Positions 1 through 11,472 of a DNA stretch of 64,000 nt are shown one piece after another; positions within the stretch are counted from its first letter, which is position 1, and each line of letters starts with the position of its first letter. Made by a program: the position numbers and the translations under genes. A model generated the notes under the pieces. It was given only the letters and a program-made list of their open reading frames with translations. It was not told the DNA's origin and made no database searches. The stretch is taken from assembly GCA_018398585.1 (NCBI GenBank), contig JAGTTD010000007.1, forward strand, positions 6,207,320-6,271,319. Reading direction: 5' to 3'. Origin of the DNA: Simmondsia chinensis. Lineage: Eukaryota > Streptophyta > Magnoliopsida > Caryophyllales > Simmondsiaceae.

Positions 1-10
1 CTAGAAAGTT

Positions 11-22
11 GCTCTGATACCA
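11..22 (-). other. Primer binding site of a minus-strand LTR retrotransposon
   Basis: Read on the minus strand this is TGGTATCAGAGC, the usual plant retroelement site complementary to the 3' end of initiator methionine tRNA. It lies four bases inside the end of the LTR that starts at 27. The internal region of this element would continue to the left, outside the window. Confidence 0.65.
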
Positions 23-26
23 TTTC

Positions 27-1440
27 TGTCACGACCCCAAACATAGCAAACAAAGGGCCAATGACTTGTAAGCCAACCAGGAAACGAATGGTCATCGTGG
101 GTGAAATACAAGGAAACTTTATTCCAAATATGCTTAATAATACACGATACAAATCCTTGGAGTTCAAAACTCAAAACAACAGTTAAGACTTCCAAAAGTA
201 GACATATTCTTATATAGTTGAACTACTAACTTATAAAACATAAAAGAAAGTCTTCTAAGGCTGTAACCACTTCAACCATGTAGCAAGTAAGTTTCTTGAA
301 CTTCTCGATCCAGCTTACTATGCCTTATCTGAAATTGTTGATCAACAGGGTGAGCATAAAGCTCAGCAAATAACAAATCCGATAACAAAACAAGGATCAA
401 GCATTATTTAAAAGCATAAACACATCAAAACATAGCTGAAATCATTTACTAAAAGTTAATTCTGAAAGCTTAGGAACACATCAACTGAATCTTTAGGATT
501 TAAGCTTCTTGGCTGTGGCTGCATATAATCCCTGCAACTGGGCTTAGAATTGGCTAACATAATTGGGTACCCGACCAACTACGGGTTCTGAGGAACGTTC
601 CAAATAGTGCACTAGTAACAGAGATGGTATAATCCCCCATCGAGGGCTCAGAGATGTCTTTCCCCGTCATCGTAGGGCACAACCCACCAAACAAAGTATA
701 AGAGGTATATTTCATATCATAGAACATGATTCAAATCATCTTTCCAAAATTCCATAAATTGAAGTATTATAACATAACCCAAATTCCATATTTCACAGAC
801 TTAGTTAAAGATGTTGATCCCCTTTTTATTTTCAACACACAGAAAGTAAACATGTGGTGCACAAAATAAGTATTTTGAGAACTTTAAGAAGTTATTAACG
901 TATCAAAATTTAAGAGCTTTAACAAAAGGACGGAAGAGTTAACGAATAAGTTACTTACTAGAAAAGACAAAGCCTTTCCTAAAATCCTAAGCAAAGTTCT
1001 CCCTTTTTCTTCCTTAATCTCCTATTCTTGTTTAGGTCTATTTTTTTGGATGCTTTAGAAAGGAAGCCAAATGGGGTATTTATAGTGCAAAAAGGCTAAT
1101 TTTTTTTTTCCCTTTTCTTGTCAAAGTTTGTGGGTTTGACCAATGTTCAAAGTTGGTGAGCTTGGCTACTCAATTCAAAAGATGACTTCTACCAAGTCAA
1201 AAGGAAAATTCTTGGTCAAGTTTGGTGGCCATTGAAGGAATGAGCCTTTTTTGTTTGATCAAGGATGGGTGGCTAGGACTTAAACAACTACTTGCAATTC
1301 ATTGGTAATTTTTGTGGAAAATACTTAAGCCTAAAAATTTAAATTCCTTACATCATTTGTTCCAACATATTTGTAAATATATTTTACATGTTGAAGGCTA
1401 TCAAAGGGGTAGGGAAATTCGTGATCACATGGCTATTCAT
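27..1440 (-). mobile_element. 5' LTR of a minus-strand LTR retrotransposon inside a KIN-12 intron
   Basis: The LTR end is clear at 27, where the plus strand reads TGTCACGACCCC and the minus-strand LTR therefore ends in CA directly before the primer binding site. A TATA box on the minus strand at 1077-1084 places U3 to its right and R-U5 to its left, which fits a 5' LTR. The right boundary is not resolved; host intron sequence is back by about 1510. Gypsy or Copia class cannot be told, because no internal domain is in the window. Orientation is opposite to the kinesin gene. Confidence 0.55.
1077..1084 (-). promoter_or_regulatory. TATA box of the LTR promoter
   Basis: The minus strand reads TATAAATA between GC-containing flanks, about 1.05 kb upstream of the LTR end. 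This is the only good TATA in the LTR and gives U3 of roughly 0.35 kb and a long R-U5. Confidence 0.5.
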
Positions 1441-1447
1441 TAAAGTT

Positions 1448-1503
1448 TTGCATGTACAGGGCTTAAAAGGAACTATTGCATGTACAGGGCTTAAAAGGAA
1501 CTA
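1448..1503. repeat. Perfect 28-bp tandem duplication
   Basis: Two identical adjacent copies of a 28-bp unit starting TTGCATGTACAGGG (1448-1475 and 1476-1503). It lies near the unresolved right edge of the LTR, about 150 bases before the first kinesin exon in the window, so it may be a replication-slippage product at the insertion border. Confidence 0.85.
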
Positions 1504-1649
1504 ACGGTCCCTTAAAAAATCCAGCATGATCGCCCTGACTGTCAGCGGTTGCGAATAGTTGTTTTGAGCCACCTGACAGTTCATCATTGTTTGTCTTGAC
1601 AATTTGCTATTTTTTGTTCTGATATTGACACGAACTGAATGTTTTTCAG

Positions 1650-4600
1650 TACAAGACCTTGGAGACAATGGTTCGTGATATGAGAAAGGATTCATCATCC
1701 TTATCTTTAGAGAAATCTGAACAAAGATCTACTCGGATAAGAGGTTCAAGCTCTCCATTCAGATGCATTACAAATCTTATTCAGCAAATGAACGTCGAGA
1801 ATGATCAGGAGTTGTCAACTGCTAGACTTCGTATAGAAGAATTGGAAGGTCTAGCTTCCAGTCAACAGAAGGAGGTGAGACAGGATAGAGAATGTCTGTT
1901 TCCCATGCACATATACACAACGAAGACAGATCTTGCTTTTGAAAATAAAATGCATACATCAAATAGTCAATGAGCTTCTTCGACGAATATTATGGAATCA
2001 AATTGCAATTTCCAGTTGTTGCCACCACAGTTTTGTGAATGTTACATTATGGTTTTGGCTGCAACATTGGGATTTTTAAGCGGAAAATAAATTATTTTCA
2101 AGTCTTTACATTTACAAATAATAGGAATGGATAGCGATGTAATCACTGTTCTTTAAACAAATTTGATGGCTTTTAAGTTCATAGATATGTTTGAAAAAGT
2201 AAAATATAATATATACAACAACGACTTAGTGTCTCAAAAAGACTCGCCTAGGCAGGGTTTGAGGAGGGTACGTGACCTTATCTCTAGGGGGTAAAATATA
2301 TATATATTGTTACTTAACGGTCAATTTTGTAACTGCTAGCTCAAAATCCATCATTTAGTAACTCTTTTGATTTCATGGATAACATTACATATTAATGTTT
2401 CCATTTTTCCAGGTATGTATGCTGAACAGCAGACTAGCTGCAGCTGAAAGCATGACACATGATGTGATTCGGGATCTTTTGGGTTTGAAACAAGACATGA
2501 CTGACTATGCTGTAAGTTCTGCGTAATCATCTATAGTATTGAATAATTACTACAAGTTTCCCGTTTGCCATTCGAGTGAGGGAGTCGGACTGTGTCCAGA
2601 GGGCAGAGGGTAGGCTTATTATCTAAGATTTCTTATGCTTTTTTGTCAAATTTGTAGTTTACATTTCATGATAACGTCAAGGCATCCTTAGCTCGACATG
2701 GATTATAATATGGCGGAATTGACAACTGAAGTAACTATGATAATTTATTTGCTTTATTTCTGACATGTAGGATATGTTGGATCAATGTCAGCTCCAAAGG
2801 TTACTAGATTCTGCTCAGCAAGAACTAGTGCGGTCAAATGCAAAGGTTGTACAAGTTATAAACTTCTATTGTTTACAGCATGTTCACTTCATGAGAATTT
2901 TCTACTTTTCCATTAAAATCTTCGAAATGCCTTGTCCAGGAAACTTGTTCAAAATACCCAAAATTTTAAGTTTTTGTACTAAAAATTGGAAAATATGTTT
3001 CTCCTGTTTCTATGGTTCATAATGAGGGGTCATTTTCCCTTGCTTTCTTAATTTTCCAAGTGTTCTAAAAATTTTCATTTTCCATAGAAAAGCAAGAGAT
3101 AGGAAACTAAGAAAAGTTTTGTAAACTGAACACCCCCTTCTTCCTATAATTGATTTATATTATTATCTCATTCTTCCACTTAATTGGGTTAGGAGGAAGA
3201 AATTCTCGAGCTAAGGAAGCAGATACACAGCTTGATCGAGGAACGAGAGAGGTAATTCTGGCTACTATGAGTATCAGATGAAGAAAAGCTTTGTTTTATT
3301 TTGCATGGTTTAAACTTGCATTCAGAAACTGAAATTGAAGTCTGTGGACAAGTGCTTTTATATTTGTTGGGTGGAATGACAATAAAACAGTCCTAAACAA
3401 AAGTGCAGACCGTGCTGGTCTAGAGATTGCAATGTGGTGGTACCCGTTACTCGTGGTACCCAAGATTGTTAGAATCCGGATTCTATTTGGGATCTTTAGG
3501 GGTTTATAGTATTAAAATCGTAGGATTGAATCAAAAATCGAAAGATTCTATTGTTAGGGCATAAAATCAATCATGGACCTTCAACCATTAGTTTAACGTT
3601 TTTGAAAATTTGTTTTTTGACATGGTATCAGAGCCTTGTTTACCAAGAGGTCACGAGTTCAAATTCTAATAACCCCCACTTTCAATAGTAACATAATTTA
3701 AGTACAAGTTATAAGTTGTTGTGAAATAGTCACGCTCAAGCCTAATGAGCATTTGTGTGAGGGGGCATATTAGAGCATAAATTCAATGTTGGGCTTTCAC
3801 CCATCAGCTTAAACTTTAGGGAAAGTTGGTTCTTTGACATCAACTACATGTATGGTATAATTATTTTTGTTATTAAAATTAGTTGCGTAATTCACAAAGT
3901 ATTATATAAGACCTCAACTTACAAGGGTATATATAAGAAATGTAATCAAATATGATAATATGTTATCAAGTAATATATATGTGTCAATATATGCTCAAAA
4001 ATCACGAGAGCTTTCAAGATATATATGTAGCTAATCAAACTTTATAAGGTTATAACTTAAAACTAAGCTTAATTTAAGTTTCATGAGAATATATAGACAT
4101 TTAATTTAACTCTCTTTTATTCAGGGTAAGAAAGTATGTTCGTTTACAATATATGCTTGAAATTTTTGCTTTTTAACTTTTTCTATATGCATGGTAGATT
4201 GTAAAATCGTATTATGATCCTATCTGTTAGTTTTGTTTAATATCAATAGATCATAAGATTCTACATAATTAAGATTCTACTTCGGATTTGGATCGATCGA
4301 CGATTGTTGGATCGTAGAATCATAAGATTCTAAGATCTACATTGGGAGTTTAATAACCATGGTGGTACCTGCTCTGTTTGGAGTAGGTATGGCCTATATG
4401 GTTGCAAATGAGGCAGATAGTAGGTACGGTTGGGTAATATATGACAATACCCACCACGGTATGGGGCGGGAACAGGTAAAATGGTATACTCGCTTCATAT
4501 TTGCCCCGCCTGCCTCATATCCGTCACCCAACCTATTCCTACCCTAATTTGTATTTTATTAATTTAAAATTAAAAAAAAAAATATGTACTCTATTTAATT

Positions 4601-7600
4601 TGGCAATTTTGTATTATATATTGTAGCAAAATATAATTGGATTCTAAAAATAATACTAAAAAATTAATATGAGGGCGCGGACAATTTTTTGGTACCCACA
4701 TTAGGGCGGGTATGGGGTGGGTAAGGGGCAGGTATTAAAGACCCGTTGACTATCCGCAGGTAATACGGGTATGGGTATCCACTTTATACACAACTTGCTG
4801 GTGGCAGGTGTGGATATGGGTGGTGGTGGGTACTGGTAATGGAGGAGGCAACCTATATAACTGCCTTACCCCATTGTCATTCCTTTGTCTTATGGTGGAG
4901 TCTTTACACGCTTTAGTTCAGTCGTGGGTAGGTTTTTGGGGTTTTGTCTAGTCTGTGTCAACATTGTTACCCAGACCTTGTAGTTTCGGATGAAGTATTA
5001 GTCGACCACGGTGTTGGTATGGAATCTGTGATGGACATGACAATATACTACCGGACACGGCAGTCATATATTTGACATTGTGTTTAATAAACACTATAAT
5101 CAGGATTCGATTATTTCCTCGCTATTTCAGAGTAAACGTATTATTTATTTGACACTATAATAGGAACTGGAACAAAAATAATACACTAAATAGATCATGA
5201 TATCGAAAAAATAGTTAAAAGTTAAATTTATGATGGAGGACCAGCATGCCAATTCCTGAACTTTGTAGTCTTTTTAGTTGTCCTTAAATTTTAGGTTTGC
5301 GGAGTCTAACCCTTAGGTTTGTGCCGATATTTGACACTCGTGCCCGATTATATTTACATTGTCTTATCGTTGGCTGGGATCTGGTCAGGTAATTCTATTG
5401 TGTATGCCTGCATCGGACCATTTTCGGACTTTCTCCCAGTTTGGTGAAGTTTTGTATCCATATAGACAAATGCGTACACAATACACTTGGAGAAGTTCAT
5501 TTTTTTGCTGTTAAACATCATCTTGTATGTCTTACTTTGGGTTTCGGTAATTTCAGTTGTAGTCATTATGGTTTCGGCTCATTTCAATCATGACATCTAG
5601 GGGTGTAAATTAGCCAAGCTGTCTTGTGAGCCTTTGGGGTGGGTCGTCATAAGCTTGAAGGCTCGGTTCCTTTCAAGTTTGAACTAATCCGAGCCAACTT
5701 ATTTAGCTTACCAATATAGTGAAGCTCGTGCTTATAGGCTCGTGTCCCTAAACAAATCTAAAAAAGCCTATCTTAATGCAATTTATTAGCTTAAATATGC
5801 CCAAGTGAGCCTAGTTTGGGTCTGATGAGCTGAATTGGAGTCTAAATAATTGAGCTTAAATGCGCCTAAATAAGGCAAGCCTAGTTTAGAACCTGCTGAG
5901 CTAGGTTCGAGCTCAACTAAACCTGAGTCTCTGACGAACCAAGCTTGAGCATGAAGTTTTTAAGCTTGGCAGGCTTCGAGCGCCCAAGCTATTATAAATG
6001 CAAACAAAGCTCGAGGCTCGGCTCCACTTACACCCCTAATGGCATTATACTGTATTTCATGGTTATTGTCGTGGTGTCACAAAAGTAGGTGTTTTGGATT
6101 TCAGGTACCAGTTTACCCTGATCTTGTGGAGTTTTTAAAGATGTATAAGATGTTTTAAGCCATATATTTGTAAAAATTTGAATAAATAATTATGCAGTCC
6201 TTAATTGCTATACACTTCTAATAGCTATTAATTTGTAAAGAAATTTATAGATATGTTTCAACTGCAATAACTCTATGCCATCCGAAAAATGCCATTACAT
6301 AATTGCCGATGGTGTAATGGCTATCCTCACAGTCCATAATGCGATGTCCTTTCTTCAACTCTTGGATCTCGGGTCACTTTGGATTCGTATTTGTCAACAT
6401 TTCTACAATATAAGACTTAAAAGCAATTCATATTCCCCTAAAAAATCCAATACGATCACCGCAGCCATTACGCAATGCCTGCAACATTTATGTTACGGAG
6501 GCATACAGCAACGGTAAACTCTCACAGTTTGACTCCACGCGGCAAGCCTATTTAACTTCTTATTCGTGTTCATTGTGATACCTTTTATTGTATTGCGTTG
6601 TTCCGTAGTTTGTCTTACTAATTGCTTACGTGCTGTTGTCCCAGCTATGTGATGGAATTGAACCGGAGGGATGCTGAAATGCTTGCTGCCCAGTTAACTG
6701 TTGAGCAACTCAAGGAGCGCGATCAGTTTCTGACCGTGCAGAATGAGATGCTCAAGGTCTGCTTGTTCTTTTGCTCAACCCTTTGAGCCATGATTACGTC
6801 TTTGAAAGACCTCATAATGGATCAGATCTTGATTGGATTTTTATTTGATTAGCTAACTGGATCATAGTTGCAGGAAGCGGAAACAGAAGTAGGGGTGAGG
6901 GACCGGGTAGTCATAAGTGTTTCTAAGTTTGGGAGCATGAAAAGAGTGCTTATATTACTATATATTAGATATAGAAGAAAAATTAATGAAATGCCAATAA
7001 TTAAACCATTAAAACATAAATATCAAGACAAAGTCAATGTTAAGCAATGACTATGAAAATTGAATACTCCAATGTATAAGATCAAGAACTGACTTCAACA
7101 TGTCCACACAATTCAATTATTCTTCAAATCAAGTGATATAATTAGCCAAAAAATCATATAAAAGATATCTTTTTATCAAAATGATTTATTGGACTAATGG
7201 TAGGAGGCAAATGAGGGGATATAGTATTGCTTTAGACAAAAGGGTTTGGAGTTTGATTCGCTCCTTGAACCTCTCCCTGAGGAATCCTTGACTTAATTGG
7301 CCCTTATGGTGTGTGGGTCACTAGGGTTTACCGGGTAACCGGGTTCCTCTTTAGCAAAAAAGAAATTCAATCCATTATCAATCTAAGCATCGAGTTTCAC
7401 AGGAAGATTAATTTGTTAGATAATTGATTTCTCCAACCCCCTTCTTTTAATCTAAGCCATCCATTTTGTTTGGATTGTAACCTTAACTAAGTGGAAGCAG
7501 GATAATTCGTTTCGTGATTTTATTAAATATTTGGATCATTGGGTTCCAAGGGTGATTGACTAATCAAATCACGTTAGATATTCATGTGGTTGTTTCTTTC

Positions 7601-8534
7601 TTTCTTCTGATTTGTTGTTGCATCTAATTGCGTTTTATTGAAGCTTTGTAAAAAAAGTATGCTAATTGCGATCTTTATAGGTGGAAAAAACAAATTTAAC
7701 GCGAAGGCTTGCGGAAGTAGATGAACTGATGAATGAACTTCTCGAAAGACCAAGACCAACTGCACAACGACAAAGTCAACATTCAATGAAGGAAAAGGTA
7801 GGTTTCTTATATCCCATTGTTATATTTTTCTTGCTCTTTGTTGTGTGTTTTTGTTTGTAAGCATTTTTGTGTGAGTTTCATCCGGGCATAACGCGAGTCA
7901 TGCTTGGGTGCTTTGATGAGAGCCATAGCTTCCTCTTTCCAAAGCTACATTGAAGAAAGATGGTGGCTTACCGTGCAAAAGCTACATTAAAGAGGGTTGG
8001 TAGCTTACCATGCAATAGTTATATTGAGGAGGGTTGGTGCATTTGGTATGATAAATTTGAGATGGGGTTTGGGGTTTGAATGAGGACGGTGGCTTACCGG
8101 TCAGGTCCCATGGCTTTTCCTTATAATTGTAGAGGGTTTCCACGTAAACTTTTGTGTGTTTATTTTATTGTTTTACACTTCTGCTTGTGCTTGTGTGTGG
8201 TTTTTCCCAACAATATACTCTAAGGGGTTTCCTCAAGTGGTAAGTCACTTGGATCTGGTGCTTTATGGTACAAATCTTGGGGGTTCTATTCTTGTGTCTG
8301 GTACATATATTTCCTTGTGGTTCCAATTTACTTTGTTTTAAAAGACCTTTTGAGGGGGTGATACATGCAACTAGCACTTCCATCGAGCTACATATACTTA
8401 CATACATATATATTGATAATGTTATTGCTAGAGGAAGATTGAAGTTTTCAAGATAATTTTGTGGCTCTTATTGTTTGTAAGACACATTATTACTCTAACA
8501 ATAACAATTTTTGCCTTCATAATAATAGCTATAC

Positions 8535-8565
<31 letters not shown>

Positions 8566-9108
8566 GTGTTAGGAAGGGATTAGGATTTGAGCATAAAATC
8601 TCTTGTTTTGGGTCTTGAATCTTTGTTTTATTCCTTCACTAGACTATTTTTCGGGCGATGCTTTAGGGAACCTTGTTCGACAAAATTTAAAGAAAAGAAC
8701 AAATTGAAGTACCCAAAAAGATACTCAAAGCCTGTTCATTCTCTCTCTTTTCTCTTGCTTTCTTGCGATTATCTTGAAGCTAGCTTGATTAGCTTCTCTC
8801 TCGTCTCTTGCTTTGTTGCTAGTGTCTTGAAGCTAGCTTGATTAGCTTCTAGGATTTGGCATAGTGGTAAGTATTGCATGTTGCTTGACAGTCGTCAAGA
8901 ATTTGAGCTTTTTTCCCCTTTATTCTGCAATGTAGTCCTTACCCTTTAAAAGAAAGGTCCTCTCATAGATTAACGGGAATTTTTATTACAATTTTTATTT
9001 TGCTTATTGTGATTTTTGTTTAATATTTTGATTGTTCTAATTTGTGCTAAATTTGTTAAATGATTAAATAATTGACTGCTTTGACAGGATAAAACTTTGC
9101 TGAGATAA
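1650..9108 (+). CDS. C-terminal exons of a class-12 kinesin (KIN-12, PAKRP1/POK type), partial
   Basis: Seven exons with GT-AG borders and continuous phase: 1650-1874, 2413-2511, 2771-2845, 3193-3251, 6645-6756, 7681-7797 and 9088-9108, ending at TAA 9106-9108. They give about 235 residues. Order of recognisable blocks: ELSTARLRIEELEGL, then RLAAAESMTHDVIRDLLG, then ILELRKQIHSLIEERER, then LKERDQFLTVQNEMLK, then LTRRLAEVDEL. These are conserved near the C-terminus of plant KIN-12 phragmoplast kinesins, whose N-terminal motor moves on microtubules during cytokinesis. Here only the coiled-coil tail is present; motor and neck must lie left of the window, beyond the LTR in the preceding intron. 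The reading frame is open in all seven exons, so this end looks functional. A candidate AATAAA signal lies at 9598-9603. Whether it is KIN-12A/B or another paralogue is not decided. Confidence 0.85.
2209..2290 (-). mobile_element. RTE-clade LINE (or related SINE) 3' tail fragment
   Basis: The minus strand carries the short 3' tail that recurs through the window: ...AAACCCTGCCTAGGCGAGT..., GAGACACTAAGT, ending in GTTGTTG. The 10-bp flank GTAAAATATA is found on both sides (2199-2208 and 2291-2300), which fits a target-site duplication of a very 5'-truncated insertion. It lies in the first KIN-12 intron of the window. Confidence 0.6.
3464..4358. mobile_element. MULE-like MITE (copy 1), interrupted by a TRIM
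   Basis: It aligns along its whole length, in opposite orientation, with 29878-30496. Ends read GATTGTTAGAATCCGGATTC and, inverted, GGTTATTAAA; the pair forms an imperfect terminal inverted repeat of about 20 bp. Without the TRIM it is about 607 bp, against 619 bp for the second copy. Both flanks carry a GTGGTACC stretch offset by a few bases, a possible 8-10 bp target duplication. It carries no coding capacity. Mutator-like is inferred from the duplication size and could be wrong. Confidence 0.65.
3552..3839 (+). mobile_element. TRIM/SMART-size miniature LTR retrotransposon
   Basis: A 288-bp element with all LTR-element hallmarks. Direct terminal repeats lie at 3552-3622 (starts TGTTAGGGCATAAA, ends TTTTGACA) and 3768-3839 (starts TATTAGAGCATAAA, ends CTTTGACA). 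A primer binding site TGGTATCAGAGC (3623-3634) directly follows the left repeat, and a polypurine tract GTGTGAGGGGG (3756-3765) directly precedes the right repeat. There is no reading frame. The size is that of the smallest known plant LTR elements. The two repeats differ at many sites, so insertion is old; no target duplication is visible. Confidence 0.8.
5598..6038. mobile_element. hAT MITE of 441 bp
   Basis: Termini TAGGGGTGTAAAT and, inverted, TAGGGGTGTAAGTG form terminal inverted repeats. They are flanked by ATGACATC (5590-5597) and ATGGCATT (6039-6046), a 6/8 match to the 8-bp target duplication expected for hAT. The interior is made of GAGC/CTCGG-type repeats. It lies in the same kinesin intron as the nested elements. 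Confidence 0.75.
6039..6644. other. Remainder of the 3.4-kb KIN-12 intron
   Basis: Between the hAT MITE and the acceptor at 6643-6644 I see only intron sequence with a long open stretch (6275-6517) that has no recognisable protein similarity. Its CATAATG-type words resemble those in the thioesterase introns, but no element ends could be defined. Confidence 0.4.
7188..7375 (+). mobile_element. Possible tRNA-derived SINE in the sixth KIN-12 intron of the window
   Basis: A good RNA polymerase III A-box TGGACTAATGG (7190-7200) is followed about 50 bases later by a B-box-like GAGTTTGATTCGC (7249-7261), and the stretch ends in an A-rich run after about 180 bp. No target duplication was found, so this is a tentative call. 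Confidence 0.35.
8415..8545. mobile_element. Short MITE related to the one at 16061-16213
   Basis: Shares the block ATAATGTTATTGCTAGAGG at its left end and CTAACAATAACAATTTTTGCC near the right end with the clearer MITE in the thioesterase intron. The element ends are eroded and followed by an (AT)n(GT)n microsatellite. Confidence 0.4.
8535..8564. repeat. (AT)n(GT)n compound microsatellite
   Basis: A run of AT dinucleotides to 8550 passes directly into a run of GT dinucleotides. It is intronic in KIN-12. Confidence 0.85.
8742..8851. repeat. Imperfect ~55-bp tandem duplication
   Basis: Two neighbouring copies end with the same stretch CTTGAAGCTAGCTTGATTAG and are preceded by similar pyrimidine-rich TCTCTTGCTTT runs. 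It lies in the last KIN-12 intron. A possible pol III A-box TGGCATAGTGG follows at 8857-8867. Confidence 0.7.
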
Positions 9109-10640
9109 GATGATACTGCCACGAGCTGCATACATTCATAGAAGCGGCTTTCTCGCTCGGATGAGCTTGTTCAATGTTGAAAAGAGTAATGTTACGAGTA
9201 CGTTCAAATTGTATTCAAGTTTTTTTTTTGAATTATTATTATTTTTTTTATGATTTTGAGTATTTTTTTACTATGTGTATTATCCATTCAAACATGCATT
9301 GCGATCCATCTTCACCATGTGTATTTATCTACGAAAGATGATGTTGATCTTGTAGTTTTTCTTTCTAAATAAGCTAAGCGGCATTTTTTCTTGGAAATGA
9401 ACGACCTAATTGCTAAGTGTGGAGATTGTTTGTTTTTTGGTAACCACCATATTCATGGCTAGATTTGTTAGGTCTTGTGTTAATGGCATGATTGATGGTG
9501 CCTCCTGAGCTTCTAGCGGTTATGTTTGTAAGAGGCATGTATGTATAAGGCATTCTTTCGCTGGAGTAGAGTGAGCAAGAGTGAGCAAAAGCAATGCAAT
9601 AAATATTGATGCTACCCTTTCAGAGATGTAAGCTTCAGTTATATCACATAAATTCTGGTGTTCAATATTTTCTTCAATCCTATTCAATTTATGTTTGCTA
9701 TTTCGATTTAGAGTTTAGTATTTCGTAGGTGGTCCTAACCCTAATGCATCGAAATCAAAATCTAGTAATTGTGTGAACCAATTCTTTTATTTATGGTATG
9801 TCGGCACAAGTCCACAGCTGTTAGCTAGTTTTGGTAGTTCATAGCTTGTTCATTAGTTTTTTGTCATTTGTGGAGGGTTTGTTGGCTGATATTTGTTGGT
9901 TGATACGGTAATTGATAAAGTTTAAATGCTTGGTAAACTTACCAACTTATTTAATTAATATGCAGGAAATTATGGATGGTCTTATAATAAAATAGTTAAT
10001 TTATGGTGTATTTGGGTGGTTGATTTCTTTTCTTTTTATAATTAATGTTGATATTCTACATCACATGATGGGATTTGCAAGACGGACAAAGTTCACTGAA
10101 TCCTCACACATCCAAAAGATTTAGACAAGAAAAATTTAGATTTACAGAAAATGAAGTGGCACAGGCTGTTGAAACTCAAATTTGAATTTCAAGAATTGTG
10201 ATTTATTGCTAGTTGCTCTTTTAACTTGTTTTTTGTTATTAGTTAGTTTTTTAAATAATAGTTGGTTAATTTTTTATTTTTTTTTAACACAATAGTTTGT
10301 TAGTTGATTGCTTAATAATTCTTGTACTTGTTAGATGGTTCATTTAGCTAATTCATATAAAATGATTTATGTTTTTTGGCTTGACGTTTTGTGTAATGGA
10401 GATGTAAACTAAAATAAATTAAATAATGGTAATTGTGTTTGTTATGGAACTAGGGATATAAAATATTTAATAGGATGAGTATAAAAATACAAAAATAAAT
10501 ATAATTGGAGAAATACAATGTATATTTTATTGAAGAACTAAATGATCTAAAAATACAAACTTTTTCTATGATAGGAAAGTCTGACACTACACAACATATT
10601 TTTTTGAACACTACACACATACCTATAGCGCCTTTCTCAA
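9109..10640. other. KIN-12 3' untranslated region and AT-rich spacer
   Basis: The first ~500 bases are probably 3' UTR (AATAAA at 9598-9603). From there to 10640 the sequence is AT-rich without supported reading frames or recognisable element ends. Confidence 0.5.
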
Positions 10641-10846
10641 TTATAGTGTTGTTTATTTGTAGGGCATGTTTGATTCTTTTCTGTCTGTCTATTTTGTGTC
10701 TTGTTTTTGTTATATTTTTCTATTTTGTCTTATTTTTTATGTATTTGCGCCTTAATTCCTGCTTTTATCCGGGTTGATCATGGCCTCTTTTTATGAGTTG
10801 CCATTTTATAATACTACCATGTCGCTAATTATCGGAAAAAAAAACA
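10640..10846 (+). mobile_element. L1-type LINE 3' end fragment
   Basis: A T-rich 3' UTR-like stretch ends with CTAATTATCGGAAAAAAAAA, almost the same terminus as the L1 end at 31865-31886 (CAATTATCGGGAAAAAAAAA). This fits a strongly 5'-truncated L1 copy with its poly(A) tail. Confidence 0.45.
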
Positions 10847-11472
10847 CAACTCAAATATATACTTTCTCTATGAAGTGATGATGGGTGCAAATTGAAATGA
10901 GGAGATACCATGTATCAATCCTTGTGTTACTTTGTGACACATACATATTTGTGTATATATAAAGGTCTTTACGTAATTTTCAAATTTTTTGACATTTGCC
11001 AATATCTAATATTGCCTGTAAAATTTACAAGTAAAAAATATTCAATATGTACAATAGTATCAATTTTTAAATTTTTGATCAAGTATTGTAAATAAAATAT
11101 TAAGTTTAAATCGAACTAGATTTTGCCATCCTAAATAATCATAATAATGTTCATCATTCCAACATAGAAACAATATTACTGGGAATACTAGTTGTATCTT
11201 TATATATTGCTATTGGGGTTGTTTATATTTTAATATCCCTATATTTTTTGAAAATAATTAAAACGACTCCGATTTTTTGAATTAATAAAAAGATCCCTAA
11301 ATTTGTCGTATTAATAAAAAGGTCCATCTTTGGCTTGATGACATCATTTTCCTTCAATACATTTTTATTAATGTTACAGTAAAATGATAATAGTTCCTTC
11401 AATAGCCATTTTTTAAAAAAAAAATTCTCACCAATTTTTTATTTTTTAAAATCTCATCTCCATCCCCATCCT

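Larger units (their letters stand above)
3421..4885. mobile_element. Non-autonomous hAT element (MITE), outer shell of a three-level nest
   Basis: Left end TAGAGATTGCAATGTGG and right end CCCCATTGTCATTCCTT match the terminal inverted repeats of the better preserved element at 11473-12045. GGGTACCC-like subterminal repeats fill both arms. Removing the nested 895-bp MITE (3464-4358) leaves 570 bp, against 573 bp for the other copy. No clear 8-bp target duplication remains. The insertion is inside a kinesin intron of 3.4 kb. Confidence 0.7.

Noticed and set aside
3623..3634. TGGTATCAGAGC words as possible tRNA-Met genes (also at 11-22 and 30840-30851)
   Set aside because: Only the 12-nt primer-site complement is present; no tRNA cloverleaf, A-box or B-box in place. 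LTRs adjoin each site.
8156..8456. Three overlapping open frames of 60-80 codons
   Set aside because: They are inside the last KIN-12 intron, on both strands, without recognisable protein features.
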